A stretch of DNA of 31,461 nucleotides from UBA5232 sp035370405. GTDB taxonomy: Bacteria > Patescibacteriota > Dojkabacteria > SC72. Made by a program: the position numbers and the translations under genes. Under the pieces are notes generated by a model. That model saw only the letters and a list, made by a program, of their open reading frames with translations. It searched no databases and was not told where the DNA came from. Shown here piece by piece: positions 24,725 through 31,461 of the stretch (position 1 is the stretch's first letter; every line of letters begins with the position of its first letter). The stretch covers positions 1 through 31,461 of the forward strand of contig DAOOVT010000009.1 of assembly GCA_035370405.1 (NCBI GenBank), read 5' to 3'.

Positions 24725-25951
24725 TTAGATAGAAAGAATCTCTATGGCTTTACTAAGCTGAGGATCAATCCCAGCTTTAAAGTCTTCGTTTGTCAAATCA
24801 ACTTCCACATCAGGCTTTATTGAGTTATCTCGATCTATATTCTGTCCATCAGGCAAAAGCCATTTCAAGATTGTAATATGTAGACTAGATCCATCTGCCA
24901 AATCTAAAACTGTTTGTGCCGTTCCTTTTCCATATGTTGGCATTCCAACAATTTTAGCTCTTCCATTTTGTTGTAAACTTCCAGCCAATATTTCTGATGC
25001 TGATGCACTTCCTTCATCTACCAACACAACTACCTCTACATCTATTAATTTTCCTCCCTTTCTTGATTTGAATTCTCTGATATTTCCTGATCCATCTCTC
25101 TCTTTAGCGATAACTTTTCCCTCGTCAATGAATTCGTCACCAGCATAAACTGCAGCATCAAAGTACCCTCCTGGGTTCCCTCGTAAATCCAAAATCATTT
25201 TTTTAGAACCTGCATCAACTACCTCATCAATTTTAGAATCCCATAATCTCTCCCATTCAGCTAAACTTGTTTCTGTAAACCTGTTAACTTTAAGATGTGC
25301 TATATCCTTGTTTTCTCCAACAAAATCCAACTGCATACTAGACACTGTTATTTCTCTTCTCACAATCTCTACTGTCACAGGTTCTTCTTCTCCTTTATGT
25401 AAAATAGTCAAGGTAACCTTAGTTCCAGCATCTCCACGAATTTTTGCAACAGCATCATAAACAGTGTCACTAGCAGTAAGCTCATAATCATCTATCTTTA
25501 ATATGTAATCACCTGGACGAATACCTGCCTCTTTAGCAGGAGAACCTTCCAATGGACTTACTACAATTACATTTCCATCGGAATACCCTAATTCAGCACC
25601 TATGCCTTCAAAATATTTTCCACTAATCGATTCATTGAATTCTTCAGTTTCCTCAGGATCTAAAAATACAGTAGCAGGATCTTCAAACGAATTAACCATT
25701 CCCTTTATTGCCCCCGTAACCATTTTTTGTGAATCGACTTTATCTGCATCAACATACTGAGTGGAAACTATATCCCATACATTCCAAAACATATCCATAT
25801 TTACCTCTTCCCTTTTGCCAAAGGAATTTGCTATTTTTGTTCCATCAACTTTCTGTCCAATCACTATACCTAGAACGAAGACAGCAACTAAAAGTACTGC
25901 TGTACTTACTATTTTTTTGTATCTGTAATCATTCTTTTCGCTTTGTTCCAT
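24725..25951 (-). CDS. C-terminal processing peptidase (S41, CtpA-like)
   Basis: Membrane-anchored protease that cleaves near C-termini of exported proteins. One membrane helix (13-32), then the N-terminal S41 region (VWDIVSTQYVDADKVD), a PDZ domain (ISGKYFEGIGAELGYSDGNVIVVSPLEGSPAKEAGIRPGD, about 110-195) and the protease core LDLRGNPGG, DEGSASASEIL with catalytic Ser317, and TYGKGTAQ with Lys342. 408 aa, family-typical. The promoter TTGTCT-N16-TATAAT overlaps the end of the upstream gene, and the htrA-like protease follows, forming a two-protease envelope unit. Confidence 0.95.
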   Translation of the reverse strand: MEQSEKNDYRYKKIVSTAVLLVAVFVLGIVIGQKVDGTKIANSFGKREEVNMDMFWNVWDIVSTQYVDADKVDSQKMVTGAIKGMVNSFEDPATVFLDPEETEEFNESISGKYFEGIGAELGYSDGNVIVVSPLEGSPAKEAGIRPGDYILKIDDYELTASDTVYDAVAKIRGDAGTKVTLTILHKGEEEPVTVEIVRREITVSSMQLDFVGENKDIAHLKVNRFTETSLAEWERLWDSKIDEVVDAGSKKMILDLRGNPGGYFDAAVYAGDEFIDEGKVIAKERDGSGNIREFKSRKGGKLIDVEVVVLVDEGSASASEILAGSLQQNGRAKIVGMPTYGKGTAQTVLDLADGSSLHITILKWLLPDGQNIDRDNSIKPDVEVDLTNEDFKAGIDPQLSKAIEILSI

Positions 25952-25984
25952 GACTAGTCATTTAAAGTAAAATAAGCAATTTTC

Positions 25985-26012
25985 ATTATACTCTTATGCC
26001 CTAAAGAGACAA
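25985..26012 (-). promoter_or_regulatory. Promoter of the two-protease unit
   Basis: Minus strand: -35 TTGTCT (26007-26012, overlapping the stop of the preceding gene), 16-nt spacer, -10 TATAAT (25985-25990). The leader to the ATG at 25951 is about 27 nt. Confidence 0.5.
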
Positions 26013-27047
26013 GAATTCAACATTAGCAATATTTATAATGCCTTCTAAATTATTCTCCCATTTAACTTTTAGGAATGGTTTGTCACCTTCCTCTACTCCA
26101 CAGACTGTCCCAAGCATTCCATAGTTAGCTAATGATAATGATCTGATAGTAGAGTTAACTAATGTATGTACAAATAATCCTTCATTCTTTTTTTGTAAAT
26201 TTTTTCCTTCGTTTAGAAAGAAAATTTGACTTTCTTCATAATCTACTATTGCGAATGAGCCAATCATATTTCTTAGTGCTTGTATTATTTTTCCGCTTGT
26301 ATATATTTCACCAAATCCACCTAGGACCCCAACAGGTAACCCCTGTGTACGAAAGTCACGATAGTCCATGGAGTATGTAAGAACAAATGATGCTCCTTTG
26401 TTAAATAGATCATGCAAAAGTGCTGTATGAAGGTATTTTCCAACAAATACTATTTTGTTGTGATAATCAGAATCTTCAGCTTTAAGAAGCAAATCCATTC
26501 CATCTCCTAGAAACACAAATTCCCCAAATACCTTTTTGTTAAAGTCCTCATCACTTTTTAGATTGTAAACTTCTGAAATTAATTTAATATCAAAGGCATG
26601 AGCAGAAGAGTTAACTACAATCCCATCTACCGGGTTTACATCCGTAATTTTACCGTTAAATGAGCTTTTTATATTCGTAGTAACTTCCTCCCCTAGAATA
26701 TCTAAATATCCCTTTTCTATACGACTAAGGTCTATTACTCCATCCGATGGAGATAGGAGCTTTTTTACATTCAAACCACCTGCGATGACTCTTTCTGCAA
26801 TTACAGTTCCTTGAGTGACTAATTCTCCATCTATGCAAGCAACATATTCTTGGCTTTTTTCTACAGGAGTTCCTATTTGTTCTGGAAGATAGAATGAGTA
26901 TTTAACAATATTATCTTTCCTTTTTAAAATATCATCTCCTATTTTTACTAGGGAGCCCTTGTTAACTAGAACTCTATCCTGCGAAGAGTATGGAATACTA
27001 AATGTGTAATCTTCATATTTTTCAAAAACCTTACGCTTTATTATCAT
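26001..27047 (-). CDS. Unknown protein with lipoyl/barrel-sandwich-like and SH3-like regions, partner of the ASKHA-like gene
   Basis: About 348 aa from the ATG at 27047; no family recognised. The first ~150 residues contain repeated barrel-sandwich-like turns of the type V-x-K/Q-G-S/D-x-V-x-x-G (RVLVNKGSLVKIGDDI, LSPSDGVIDL, SSFNGKITDVNPVDGIVV), as in lipoyl/HlyD-like hybrid motifs. A central alpha/beta part includes LPVGVLGGFGEIYTSGKIIQAL. The last ~40 residues (YGMLGTVCGVE ... LKVKWENN) look like an SH3/KOW-like barrel ending ANVEFL. No signal peptide or membrane helix. In-frame ATGs at 27095 and 27086 are possible; 27047 has GGAAAG just upstream and reduces the overlap with the preceding gene to 17 nt. 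The overlap implies coupled synthesis and possibly a complex. Confidence 0.7.
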   Translation of the reverse strand: MIIKRKVFEKYEDYTFSIPYSSQDRVLVNKGSLVKIGDDILKRKDNIVKYSFYLPEQIGTPVEKSQEYVACIDGELVTQGTVIAERVIAGGLNVKKLLSPSDGVIDLSRIEKGYLDILGEEVTTNIKSSFNGKITDVNPVDGIVVNSSAHAFDIKLISEVYNLKSDEDFNKKVFGEFVFLGDGMDLLLKAEDSDYHNKIVFVGKYLHTALLHDLFNKGASFVLTYSMDYRDFRTQGLPVGVLGGFGEIYTSGKIIQALRNMIGSFAIVDYEESQIFFLNEGKNLQKKNEGLFVHTLVNSTIRSLSLANYGMLGTVCGVEEGDKPFLKVKWENNLEGIINIANVEFLSL

Positions 27048-28389
27048 CTTTCCATTGTTGTAGTTTAAGTTTATTTGAATATGCATCTGGTCCATAAATA
27101 ATTGGTCTGGGACGAGCGTCTACTACTATGGAGTCATAGTAACTGCTCTCTGGAGTTGAGATGAATGAAATTTCATTTTTAGCATTGTTTATCCTAGCTC
27201 CATTACGCCAGCTTCCATTAACTATTAATTTTTCTCGGTGTGGTGGAAGTGAAATCATGGAGAATTTAGGGGAAAGAACAAAGAATTCAGTTCTAGGAAT
27301 TTCTACTGATTCTGCATATCCTGCGAACATTATTTTGTTTGTTTCTTTTACTGAATTTGGAATTAATAATTTTGTTATGTGAGGAATGATATCTTTTTTT
27401 GTTAAAATGATATCTGTGCTATTTATACCATAGGTGTATGATTTTCCAAAAGAAAGCATTCTAAGTTCGTTATCGAAGAAGCAATCTATTTCTCCACTCA
27501 ACTCCAATCCATCTGTTAATGCTAATAGTGTAGTATATTTCCCAAGAAGATTCGGGATATATCCAGATATAATCATTGCAGTTTTTTGATATATATTTCC
27601 AAATTGTTCAAGCTTTTGTCTATTGTCTCTTAGTATTGAAAAGTTTTGTATTGTTGCATAGGCTCTAACTAAATCAAGTAGACTTACTTCTTTTGAGATA
27701 TCTAGTGGTCTGTCTAGTATAAAATTACTCCAGTAGTTAGTTATTTCTCTATCAGATAGGTCATTAGCTAGGAATGCCTCAAAGCGTTTGTCATTTATGC
27801 TATCTATTACTGATAAATCTGAATTCCAACCTAATTTTGATTTTGAGAATAGTTTTTTGACACTGTTGTTTTTTTGATAGATATTTGTGGTCCTATACAG
27901 TGAGAAATCATAAAGATCCATATCTACATACAAGAGGTCATCATATCCCAGACGGTCTGCCAGAGATTCTATTAGACTTTGCATGTAGGCATCGTTTATA
28001 ACTCTCAAGGATAAATCATTTGAAAAGTCTCTGATTGATTGAAATATTTTGTCAAAGAAATGTTGATTGTCATCAATTGCTATTCTGATACCATTTATTC
28101 CATCTCCTTCTTCTTTGAATTTTCTAAATGTAAATATCGCGAAAGAATTTTTATCTACGATATTCCAAGAGAAAATCTTCTCCAAGTTATTGAAATATTC
28201 AAACCAAAATTCCTTCGTAAAAATCATATCATCTAAACGGTATCTAAGGCTGTTGAGGTCAGTATAATCAGAAAGTATGTACTCTCTACTTGCATTGTGG
28301 TCAGTATATGCTAAATGGGTCCATATACCATTATCCTTTATTACAATGCTGATATATGCATTTTTTTCGAATATGGACAGTTTCGACAT
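27031..28389 (-). CDS. ASKHA/GlmL-like (actin-fold) protein of unknown function, tentative
   Basis: 452 aa, cytoplasmic, no confident family. Features suggesting a diverged actin/Hsp70-like (ASKHA) fold: a first strand AYISIVIKDNGIW, a second-phosphate-like strand-turn DDLLYVDMDLYDFSLYR (about 151-166), and an adenosine-like segment AMIISGYIPNLLGKYTTLLALTDGL (271-295). The glutamate-mutase accessory GlmL/MutL family, widespread in CPR, has this general plan, but I cannot verify it. The C-terminus has the odd DARPRPIIYGPDAY. Its own promoter (TTGAAA-N17-TAAGAT) follows the rpsR terminator, so it heads a unit with the overlapping barrel-type gene. An alternative is an entirely novel fold. Confidence 0.6.
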   Translation of the reverse strand: MSKLSIFEKNAYISIVIKDNGIWTHLAYTDHNASREYILSDYTDLNSLRYRLDDMIFTKEFWFEYFNNLEKIFSWNIVDKNSFAIFTFRKFKEEGDGINGIRIAIDDNQHFFDKIFQSIRDFSNDLSLRVINDAYMQSLIESLADRLGYDDLLYVDMDLYDFSLYRTTNIYQKNNSVKKLFSKSKLGWNSDLSVIDSINDKRFEAFLANDLSDREITNYWSNFILDRPLDISKEVSLLDLVRAYATIQNFSILRDNRQKLEQFGNIYQKTAMIISGYIPNLLGKYTTLLALTDGLELSGEIDCFFDNELRMLSFGKSYTYGINSTDIILTKKDIIPHITKLLIPNSVKETNKIMFAGYAESVEIPRTEFFVLSPKFSMISLPPHREKLIVNGSWRNGARINNAKNEISFISTPESSYYDSIVVDARPRPIIYGPDAYSNKLKLQQWKDDNKA

Positions 28390-28400
28390 TTTATGTATAT

Positions 28401-28429
28401 ATCTTACTTAAAAGAGCTAGTCATTTCAA
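28401..28429 (-). promoter_or_regulatory. Promoter of the ASKHA-like/barrel pair
   Basis: Minus strand: -35 TTGAAA (28424-28429), 17-nt spacer, -10 TAAGAT (28401-28406). Start near 28394, about 5 nt before the ATG at 28389. It lies directly after the rpsR terminator. Confidence 0.55.
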
Positions 28430-28430
28430 C

Positions 28431-28457
28431 AAAAAAGGGAGATTTCTCTCCCCTTTT
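28431..28457 (-). terminator. Intrinsic terminator after rpsR
   Basis: Minus strand: GGGAGA-GAAA-TCTCCC followed by TTTTTT, preceded by AAAAG. Six-bp stem with a stable GAAA tetraloop and a T run: the clearest rho-independent terminator in the window. It ends the rpsF-ssb-rpsR operon. Confidence 0.85.
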
Positions 28458-28479
28458 CTATTACAGGCCAAAACTTCAG

Positions 28480-28827
28480 CTATTCGTTTGAAACATATGG
28501 AAGAAGTGCCATATACCTAGCTCTCTTGATTGCAGTCTGCAGTTGCTTTTGATGTTTATGACAAACTCCAGATTTTTCAGTTGATACTATTTTTCCTCTT
28601 ACAGATGTAAACTTCTTTAACTGATAGACATCTTTGTAACCAACAGATTTAACACCTGCTTCACAAAGAGGACATTTTAAATTCTGAATAATTTTCCTCT
28701 TTCTCCTTGGCTTCTTCTTCCCAGGAGAAAAGAACTCTTCATCCAACATTGTCTTGTCATCATATTCATCATTGTAAAGTGTCTCTTCCTTTTCTTTTAC
28801 TTCTTCAACCTTTTTTGTTTCTTCCAT
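28480..28827 (-). CDS. rpsR: Ribosomal protein bS18 with acidic N-terminal extension
   Basis: Small-subunit protein bS18, partner of bS6 on the platform. The S18 core is at residues 47-113: LKCPLCEAGVKSVGYKDVYQLKKFTS, GKI and the C-terminal HQKQLQTAIKRARYMALLPYV. Cys52, Cys55, Cys89 and His92 can form a zinc site, as in zinc-type S18. Before the core stand about 35 extra residues rich in Glu and Asp (VEEVKEKEETLYNDEYDD), then a KKKPRRKRK run. Normal S18 is about 75 aa. Last gene of the rpsF-ssb-rpsR operon; a terminator follows. Confidence 0.95.
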   Translation of the reverse strand: MEETKKVEEVKEKEETLYNDEYDDKTMLDEEFFSPGKKKPRRKRKIIQNLKCPLCEAGVKSVGYKDVYQLKKFTSVRGKIVSTEKSGVCHKHQKQLQTAIKRARYMALLPYVSNE

Positions 28828-28846
28828 AACCTCTTGTCAAATTAAA

Positions 28847-29326
28847 TTAAAAAGGCAGATCTTCTTCTAGCGGGTCCTGATCATCAGTAGAAGCTTCCTC
28901 TTCCTGTACTTCTTCCTCAGCAGGAGCTTCCTCTTTTTCTTTCTTAGGAGCATTTCCATTTTCTCCATCAGATCCAACACCTTGTTTGCCTTTACTATCC
29001 AAAAGTATCATATCTTCAACTCTGATTTCTGTTTTGTATTTGGTACTACCATCTTCAGCCTCCCATGATCTAGTGTTTAAGGAACCTTCAATGTAAACCT
29101 TCATTCCTTTAGCTAGAAGTTGTTGGCAAATTTCCGCCATCTTGTTCCATGCAACCAAATTATGGAATTCTGCCAATTCTTTTGTCTCTCCATCAGCATC
29201 TTTCCAGGATTTATTTGTTGCTAGTCCAAATGTAACCACTGGAGTTCCGGAGTTTGTATATCTCATTTCCGGATCTCTTGTTAAGTTCCCTATCAAGAGA
29301 ACTTTATTTAAGGATCTTGACGCCAT
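28847..29326 (-). CDS. ssb: Single-stranded DNA-binding protein
   Basis: Coats single-stranded DNA in replication and repair. The OB fold (residues 1-110) is canonical: SLNKVLLIGNLTRDPEMRYTNSGTPVVTFGLATN, FHNLVAWNKMAEICQQLLAKGMKVYIEGSL and EIRVEDMILL. A Glu-rich linker leads to the acidic tip DPLEEDLPF, the docking peptide for partners such as RecO (also in this window) and PriA. 159 aa. Between rpsF (60-nt gap) and rpsR (19-nt gap), the classical order. Confidence 0.97.
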   Translation of the reverse strand: MASRSLNKVLLIGNLTRDPEMRYTNSGTPVVTFGLATNKSWKDADGETKELAEFHNLVAWNKMAEICQQLLAKGMKVYIEGSLNTRSWEAEDGSTKYKTEIRVEDMILLDSKGKQGVGSDGENGNAPKKEKEEAPAEEEVQEEEASTDDQDPLEEDLPF

Positions 29327-29386
29327 TTTATAAATGTAAATAAATTTAACTTACCCTTACTCTACCTCTCAGTTATTAATTTCTTA

Positions 29387-29731
29387 TTAAATTTCTAATT
29401 CCTTCTTTTTTATCCCTTTCCCTATACTACTAATATCATCAATCTTAACAATCATAAATCTTAATATCTCCTGTTTTAGTTGCAATCTTCTTTTTATTTC
29501 CCCAATTGATTCAGGAGTAGTTTTAAACTCATACACCATGTAATATCCCTCATTATGCCCATTTATCTTGTATGCTAAGTACCTTTTCCCCCACACATCT
29601 ACATCTATAACTTCCCCACCAAAACCCTTTATCATATCAACAAATTCTTTGTGTATTTCCTTTCTGAAATCATCAGGGAGAAGAGGCTTCAAAACAACCA
29701 TCAATTCATAATTTTTCAAATTTTTACTCAT
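29387..29731 (-). CDS. rpsF: Ribosomal protein bS6
   Basis: Small-subunit protein bS6. KNYELMVVLKPLL, then KGFGGEVIDVDVWGKRYLAYKINGHNEGYYMVYEF and the helix-strand SIGEIKRRLQLKQEILRFMIVKID are typical. 114 aa from the ATG at 29731; the codon before it is TTG and is not needed as a start. First gene of rpsF-ssb-rpsR. A TATGAT 11 nt upstream, between this gene and the tRNA, may be its -10 box. Confidence 0.95.
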   Translation of the reverse strand: MSKNLKNYELMVVLKPLLPDDFRKEIHKEFVDMIKGFGGEVIDVDVWGKRYLAYKINGHNEGYYMVYEFKTTPESIGEIKRRLQLKQEILRFMIVKIDDISSIGKGIKKKELEI

Positions 29732-29742
29732 CAATACAATCT

Positions 29743-29748
29743 ATCATA
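29743..29748 (-). promoter_or_regulatory. Candidate -10 box of rpsF
   Basis: Minus strand TATGAT, 11 nt before the ATG, leader about 5 nt. The -35 is poor; the transcript could also come through from the tRNA. Confidence 0.35.
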
Positions 29749-29797
29749 TTAACAGGACGAATTTTAGCAGAAAACACACAATGACACAAGCAGTATA

Positions 29798-29871
29798 TCG
29801 GGGTGACACGACTTGAACGTGCGACCTCTTGCACCCCATGCAAGCGTTCTAGCCATCTGAACTACACCCCG
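29798..29871 (-). tRNA. tRNA-Pro (GGG anticodon)
   Basis: Full cloverleaf on the minus strand. Acceptor CGGGGTG pairs with CACCCCG, giving the C1-G72 pair typical of bacterial tRNA-Pro, with A73 next. D-stem GTTC/GAAC; anticodon stem CTTGC/GCAAG with loop ATGGGGT, anticodon GGG (reads CCC/CCU) and G37; T-stem GCACG/CGTGT with two wobble-type pairs and loop TTCAAGT. The 3' CCA is not encoded (TAT follows A73), so it must be added by CCA transferase. The first 10 nt overlap the end of the HAD gene. Confidence 0.95.
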
Positions 29872-30251
29872 AAAAATTTTCTTAAAGATCCTACATCTGT
29901 ATATTGTACTCCAATTATACCAAGTTTTTGTCCTTCTTTAACATTTCTTTCTGAATCATCTATCATAATTATATCTCCATACTCACATTTTATTTCATTT
30001 ACTAATTTCTCAAAAGCTTCTTTACTTGGTTTCCTATATTCATTACAGGATATAATCTTTCTAAAATATTTTATGAAAGGAATTTTTAAATCATTCTTCT
30101 TCAAGAAATCTATGCTACTGTTAGTAAACAGATATACTTCAAAACCATTCTTACTTAGGTCCTTCACAACATTCAGAACATCCTGAGAAACTTCACCACT
30201 CTCTTTATCATACAAAACATTGTAAAAATCAAATGCAACCTTCTTCGCCAT
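29862..30251 (-). CDS. Small HAD-superfamily protein with Tyr at the acid/base position
   Basis: 129 aa, capless or minimal-cap HAD fold. Motif I is VAFDFYNVLYD with nucleophile Asp8; motif II LFTNSS near 43; motif III Lys74 in YRKPSKEAF; motif IV MIDDSERNV with Asp98-Asp99. Phosphatases of this superfamily need Asp at +2 from the nucleophile; here it is Tyr10, as seen in haloacid dehalogenases (DxYG). Ordinary phosphatase activity is therefore doubtful, though the substrate cannot be told. The start is 1 nt after the upstream gene ends. The stop TAG and the last codons (FGV) lie inside the 5' end of tRNA-Pro. Confidence 0.8.
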   Translation of the reverse strand: MAKKVAFDFYNVLYDKESGEVSQDVLNVVKDLSKNGFEVYLFTNSSIDFLKKNDLKIPFIKYFRKIISCNEYRKPSKEAFEKLVNEIKCEYGDIIMIDDSERNVKEGQKLGIIGVQYTDVGSLRKFFGV

Positions 30252-30252
30252 A

Positions 30253-31299
30253 TTACTTTATCTCTATAATAACCTGATTAGGATTAGTTCCAGCACTTAG
30301 TCTAAACTCTGTTTTGGCATCGATTCCTTCGAATACATACACAGAAGTTTCTCCTTGTCTTGATGGCTTTAATTTTACAGTGCTTGTTAAGGGGATTTCT
30401 TCTGTATTCACAACTCTATCAGAAAATAGGCTATCAAAAGTTACTACTAACTTCCCAGAGTCATCATATGATGCTTTTACGGAAGGAATTGGAGATGATC
30501 CATTTGATGTTACATTCCAAACAAATTTGAGTATTCCATCTTCATATCCATATGTGAATGATGTTATGGAGGCGTTCTTGTCAGATCCAACACCAACAAT
30601 TTTTTGCTCTTCTTTTGAAAATTCTTTACTCCCAGTATCTATTTCTTCATTTGAAGATTCATTCTCTTCTGTATATTTAACATTTACTAAAACACTCCAT
30701 GTATTATCTGAATTTTTTCTACTTTCAAGCTTAAATATAGTTGGTTTAACACCAATGTCATATATCTCTTCATCTTCAATATTGCTAACATTTCGATATA
30801 TTTTACTGATACCATCAACATCAATAGTTTTACTACTTTGATACCCTATTCCTGTCTGATCATTAGCAATATTATTAAGTTGGATTCTAATTACTCCTGC
30901 CTCTGAAATGTACGATGCATTTACAAATGGTTCTTCACCATCTTCGCTACTTAGCAAGAAAGATATTTCATGGTATCCATCCTTAGCCGTGTCAGAAACT
31001 GACTCTATGGTGTACTTGCCGTCTGAATCTTGCCCAATTGTTTGGGGCTCTGCTGAATATTTTGAAAAATCAGAAGCATCTTTATCTGCAGTAATACTTT
31101 CCTCACTTTTCTTTTCACTAGTATTACTATTGTTGTTAGTACCCGCATTATCGTTTTCTTGTTCTTCCTCTTGTACAATTTCCGTATTTTCATTTTTCTC
31201 CTCATTACCACCTTTTTCCCCTGTTTGTGAAAATATGTAAACTAATATGCCGGCTATTATTACTAGGACTATAATAAGGTATTTAGTTCCTTTTTTCAT
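30253..31299 (-). CDS. Membrane-anchored protein with duplicated AMIN-like beta domains
   Basis: 348 aa. One N-terminal membrane helix (about 7-24), then a Glu/Asn/Thr-rich, low-complexity linker to about residue 90, and two similar beta domains: 95-210 and 244-348. Matching segments are PFVNASYISEAGVIRIQLNNI and IPSVKASYDDSGKLVVTFDSL (both followed by a short linker and strands). This layout recalls AMIN domains, which bind peptidoglycan or target envelope proteins, but I see no catalytic domain. Location outside the membrane is expected. Immediately followed by the HAD gene (1 nt), and divergent from the partial gene at 31414. Function inferred only loosely. Confidence 0.72.
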   Translation of the reverse strand: MKKGTKYLIIVLVIIAGILVYIFSQTGEKGGNEEKNENTEIVQEEEQENDNAGTNNNSNTSEKKSEESITADKDASDFSKYSAEPQTIGQDSDGKYTIESVSDTAKDGYHEISFLLSSEDGEEPFVNASYISEAGVIRIQLNNIANDQTGIGYQSSKTIDVDGISKIYRNVSNIEDEEIYDIGVKPTIFKLESRKNSDNTWSVLVNVKYTEENESSNEEIDTGSKEFSKEEQKIVGVGSDKNASITSFTYGYEDGILKFVWNVTSNGSSPIPSVKASYDDSGKLVVTFDSLFSDRVVNTEEIPLTSTVKLKPSRQGETSVYVFEGIDAKTEFRLSAGTNPNQVIIEIK

Positions 31300-31413
31300 A
31301 TCTTTAAGTTTTTCAACTTATATATATTACATACTATCATGTTTACTCTTCCGCTGGTATCCTGTATTAATATATTGAAATCATATATCTTTGTGATAGC
31401 ATAGAATAGAAAT

Positions 31414-31461
31414 ATGCCAAAAACCATTGTTATAAATCAAAATGGGGAAGAAGTAGTAGAC
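31414..31461 (+). CDS. 5' end of a gene cut by the window edge
   Basis: Sixteen codons, MPKTIVINQNGEEVVD, open to the window end. TAGAAT followed by AGAAAT sits directly before the ATG, the 6-nt spacing seen at other unit heads here. Too short to identify; the start is credible because of the promoter-like context and the divergent arrangement. Confidence 0.45.
   Translation, partial: MPKTIVINQNGEEVVD

Noticed and set aside
31304..31318. Small inverted repeat AAGTT-TTTC-AACTT upstream of the AMIN-like gene
   Set aside because: Five-bp arms in an AT-rich intergenic region are expected by chance; no supporting context.
1..31461. CRISPR arrays, insertion sequences, prophage or integrase genes
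   Set aside because: I saw no regularly spaced repeats, transposase or integrase motifs; the window looks like core chromosome.

Overview
This is an AT-rich window (roughly one third G+C by eye) of very densely packed single-copy genes. Intergenic gaps are short (the longest, about 230 nt, holds a 38-codon gene), and many neighbouring genes overlap by 8-68 nt. The genes read as a small bacterial chromosome, most likely from the Candidate Phyla Radiation (Patescibacteria). Reasons: stand-alone Elp3, nucleoside diphosphate kinase and SecA with family-atypical insertions, ribosomal proteins with unusual tails, several surface proteins of unknown function, and an ASKHA-like plus barrel gene pair I cannot assign. 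I cannot place it to phylum. The code looks standard: of 34 complete protein genes one ends in TGA, the rest in TAA (about two thirds) or TAG.

Layout. 33-2970: family-4 uracil-DNA glycosylase, nucleoside diphosphate kinase, Elp3 tRNA-modifying enzyme. 2977-9216 (minus): a bL32-like zinc ribbon with a long acidic tail, two GT4 glycosyltransferases, a phosphoglycosyl transferase, RecO and a large surface protein, headed by a clear TTGACA-N17-TATTCT promoter; this looks like a cell-surface glycan locus. 9305-12223: secA. 12294-17085: M23 peptidase, membrane-anchored unknown, a third GT4 enzyme and a bactofilin-like membrane protein, again cell envelope. 17102-21135 (minus): DsbA-like thiol oxidoreductase, HIT hydrolase, ferredoxin, tiny membrane protein, DnaB, an MBL-fold protein without its metal histidines, and a CsoR-family protein without its ligands.

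21236-23504 (plus): the conserved rpmE-prfA-prmC set. 23487-31299 (minus): HtrA and CtpA surface proteases; the unknown overlapping ASKHA-like/barrel pair; the classical rpsF-ssb-rpsR operon with an intrinsic terminator; tRNA-Pro(GGG) whose 5' end overlaps a HAD gene; and a lipid-bilayer-anchored protein with a duplicated beta domain. A gene start at 31414 runs off the window.

The most unusual global signal is promoter geometry. At many heads of transcription units a TATAAT-like hexamer sits only 6-8 nt (sometimes 10-12 nt) before the start codon, predicting leaderless or nearly leaderless mRNAs. Recurrent loss of metal- or cluster-binding residues (UDG, MBL protein, CsoR protein) is the second theme.
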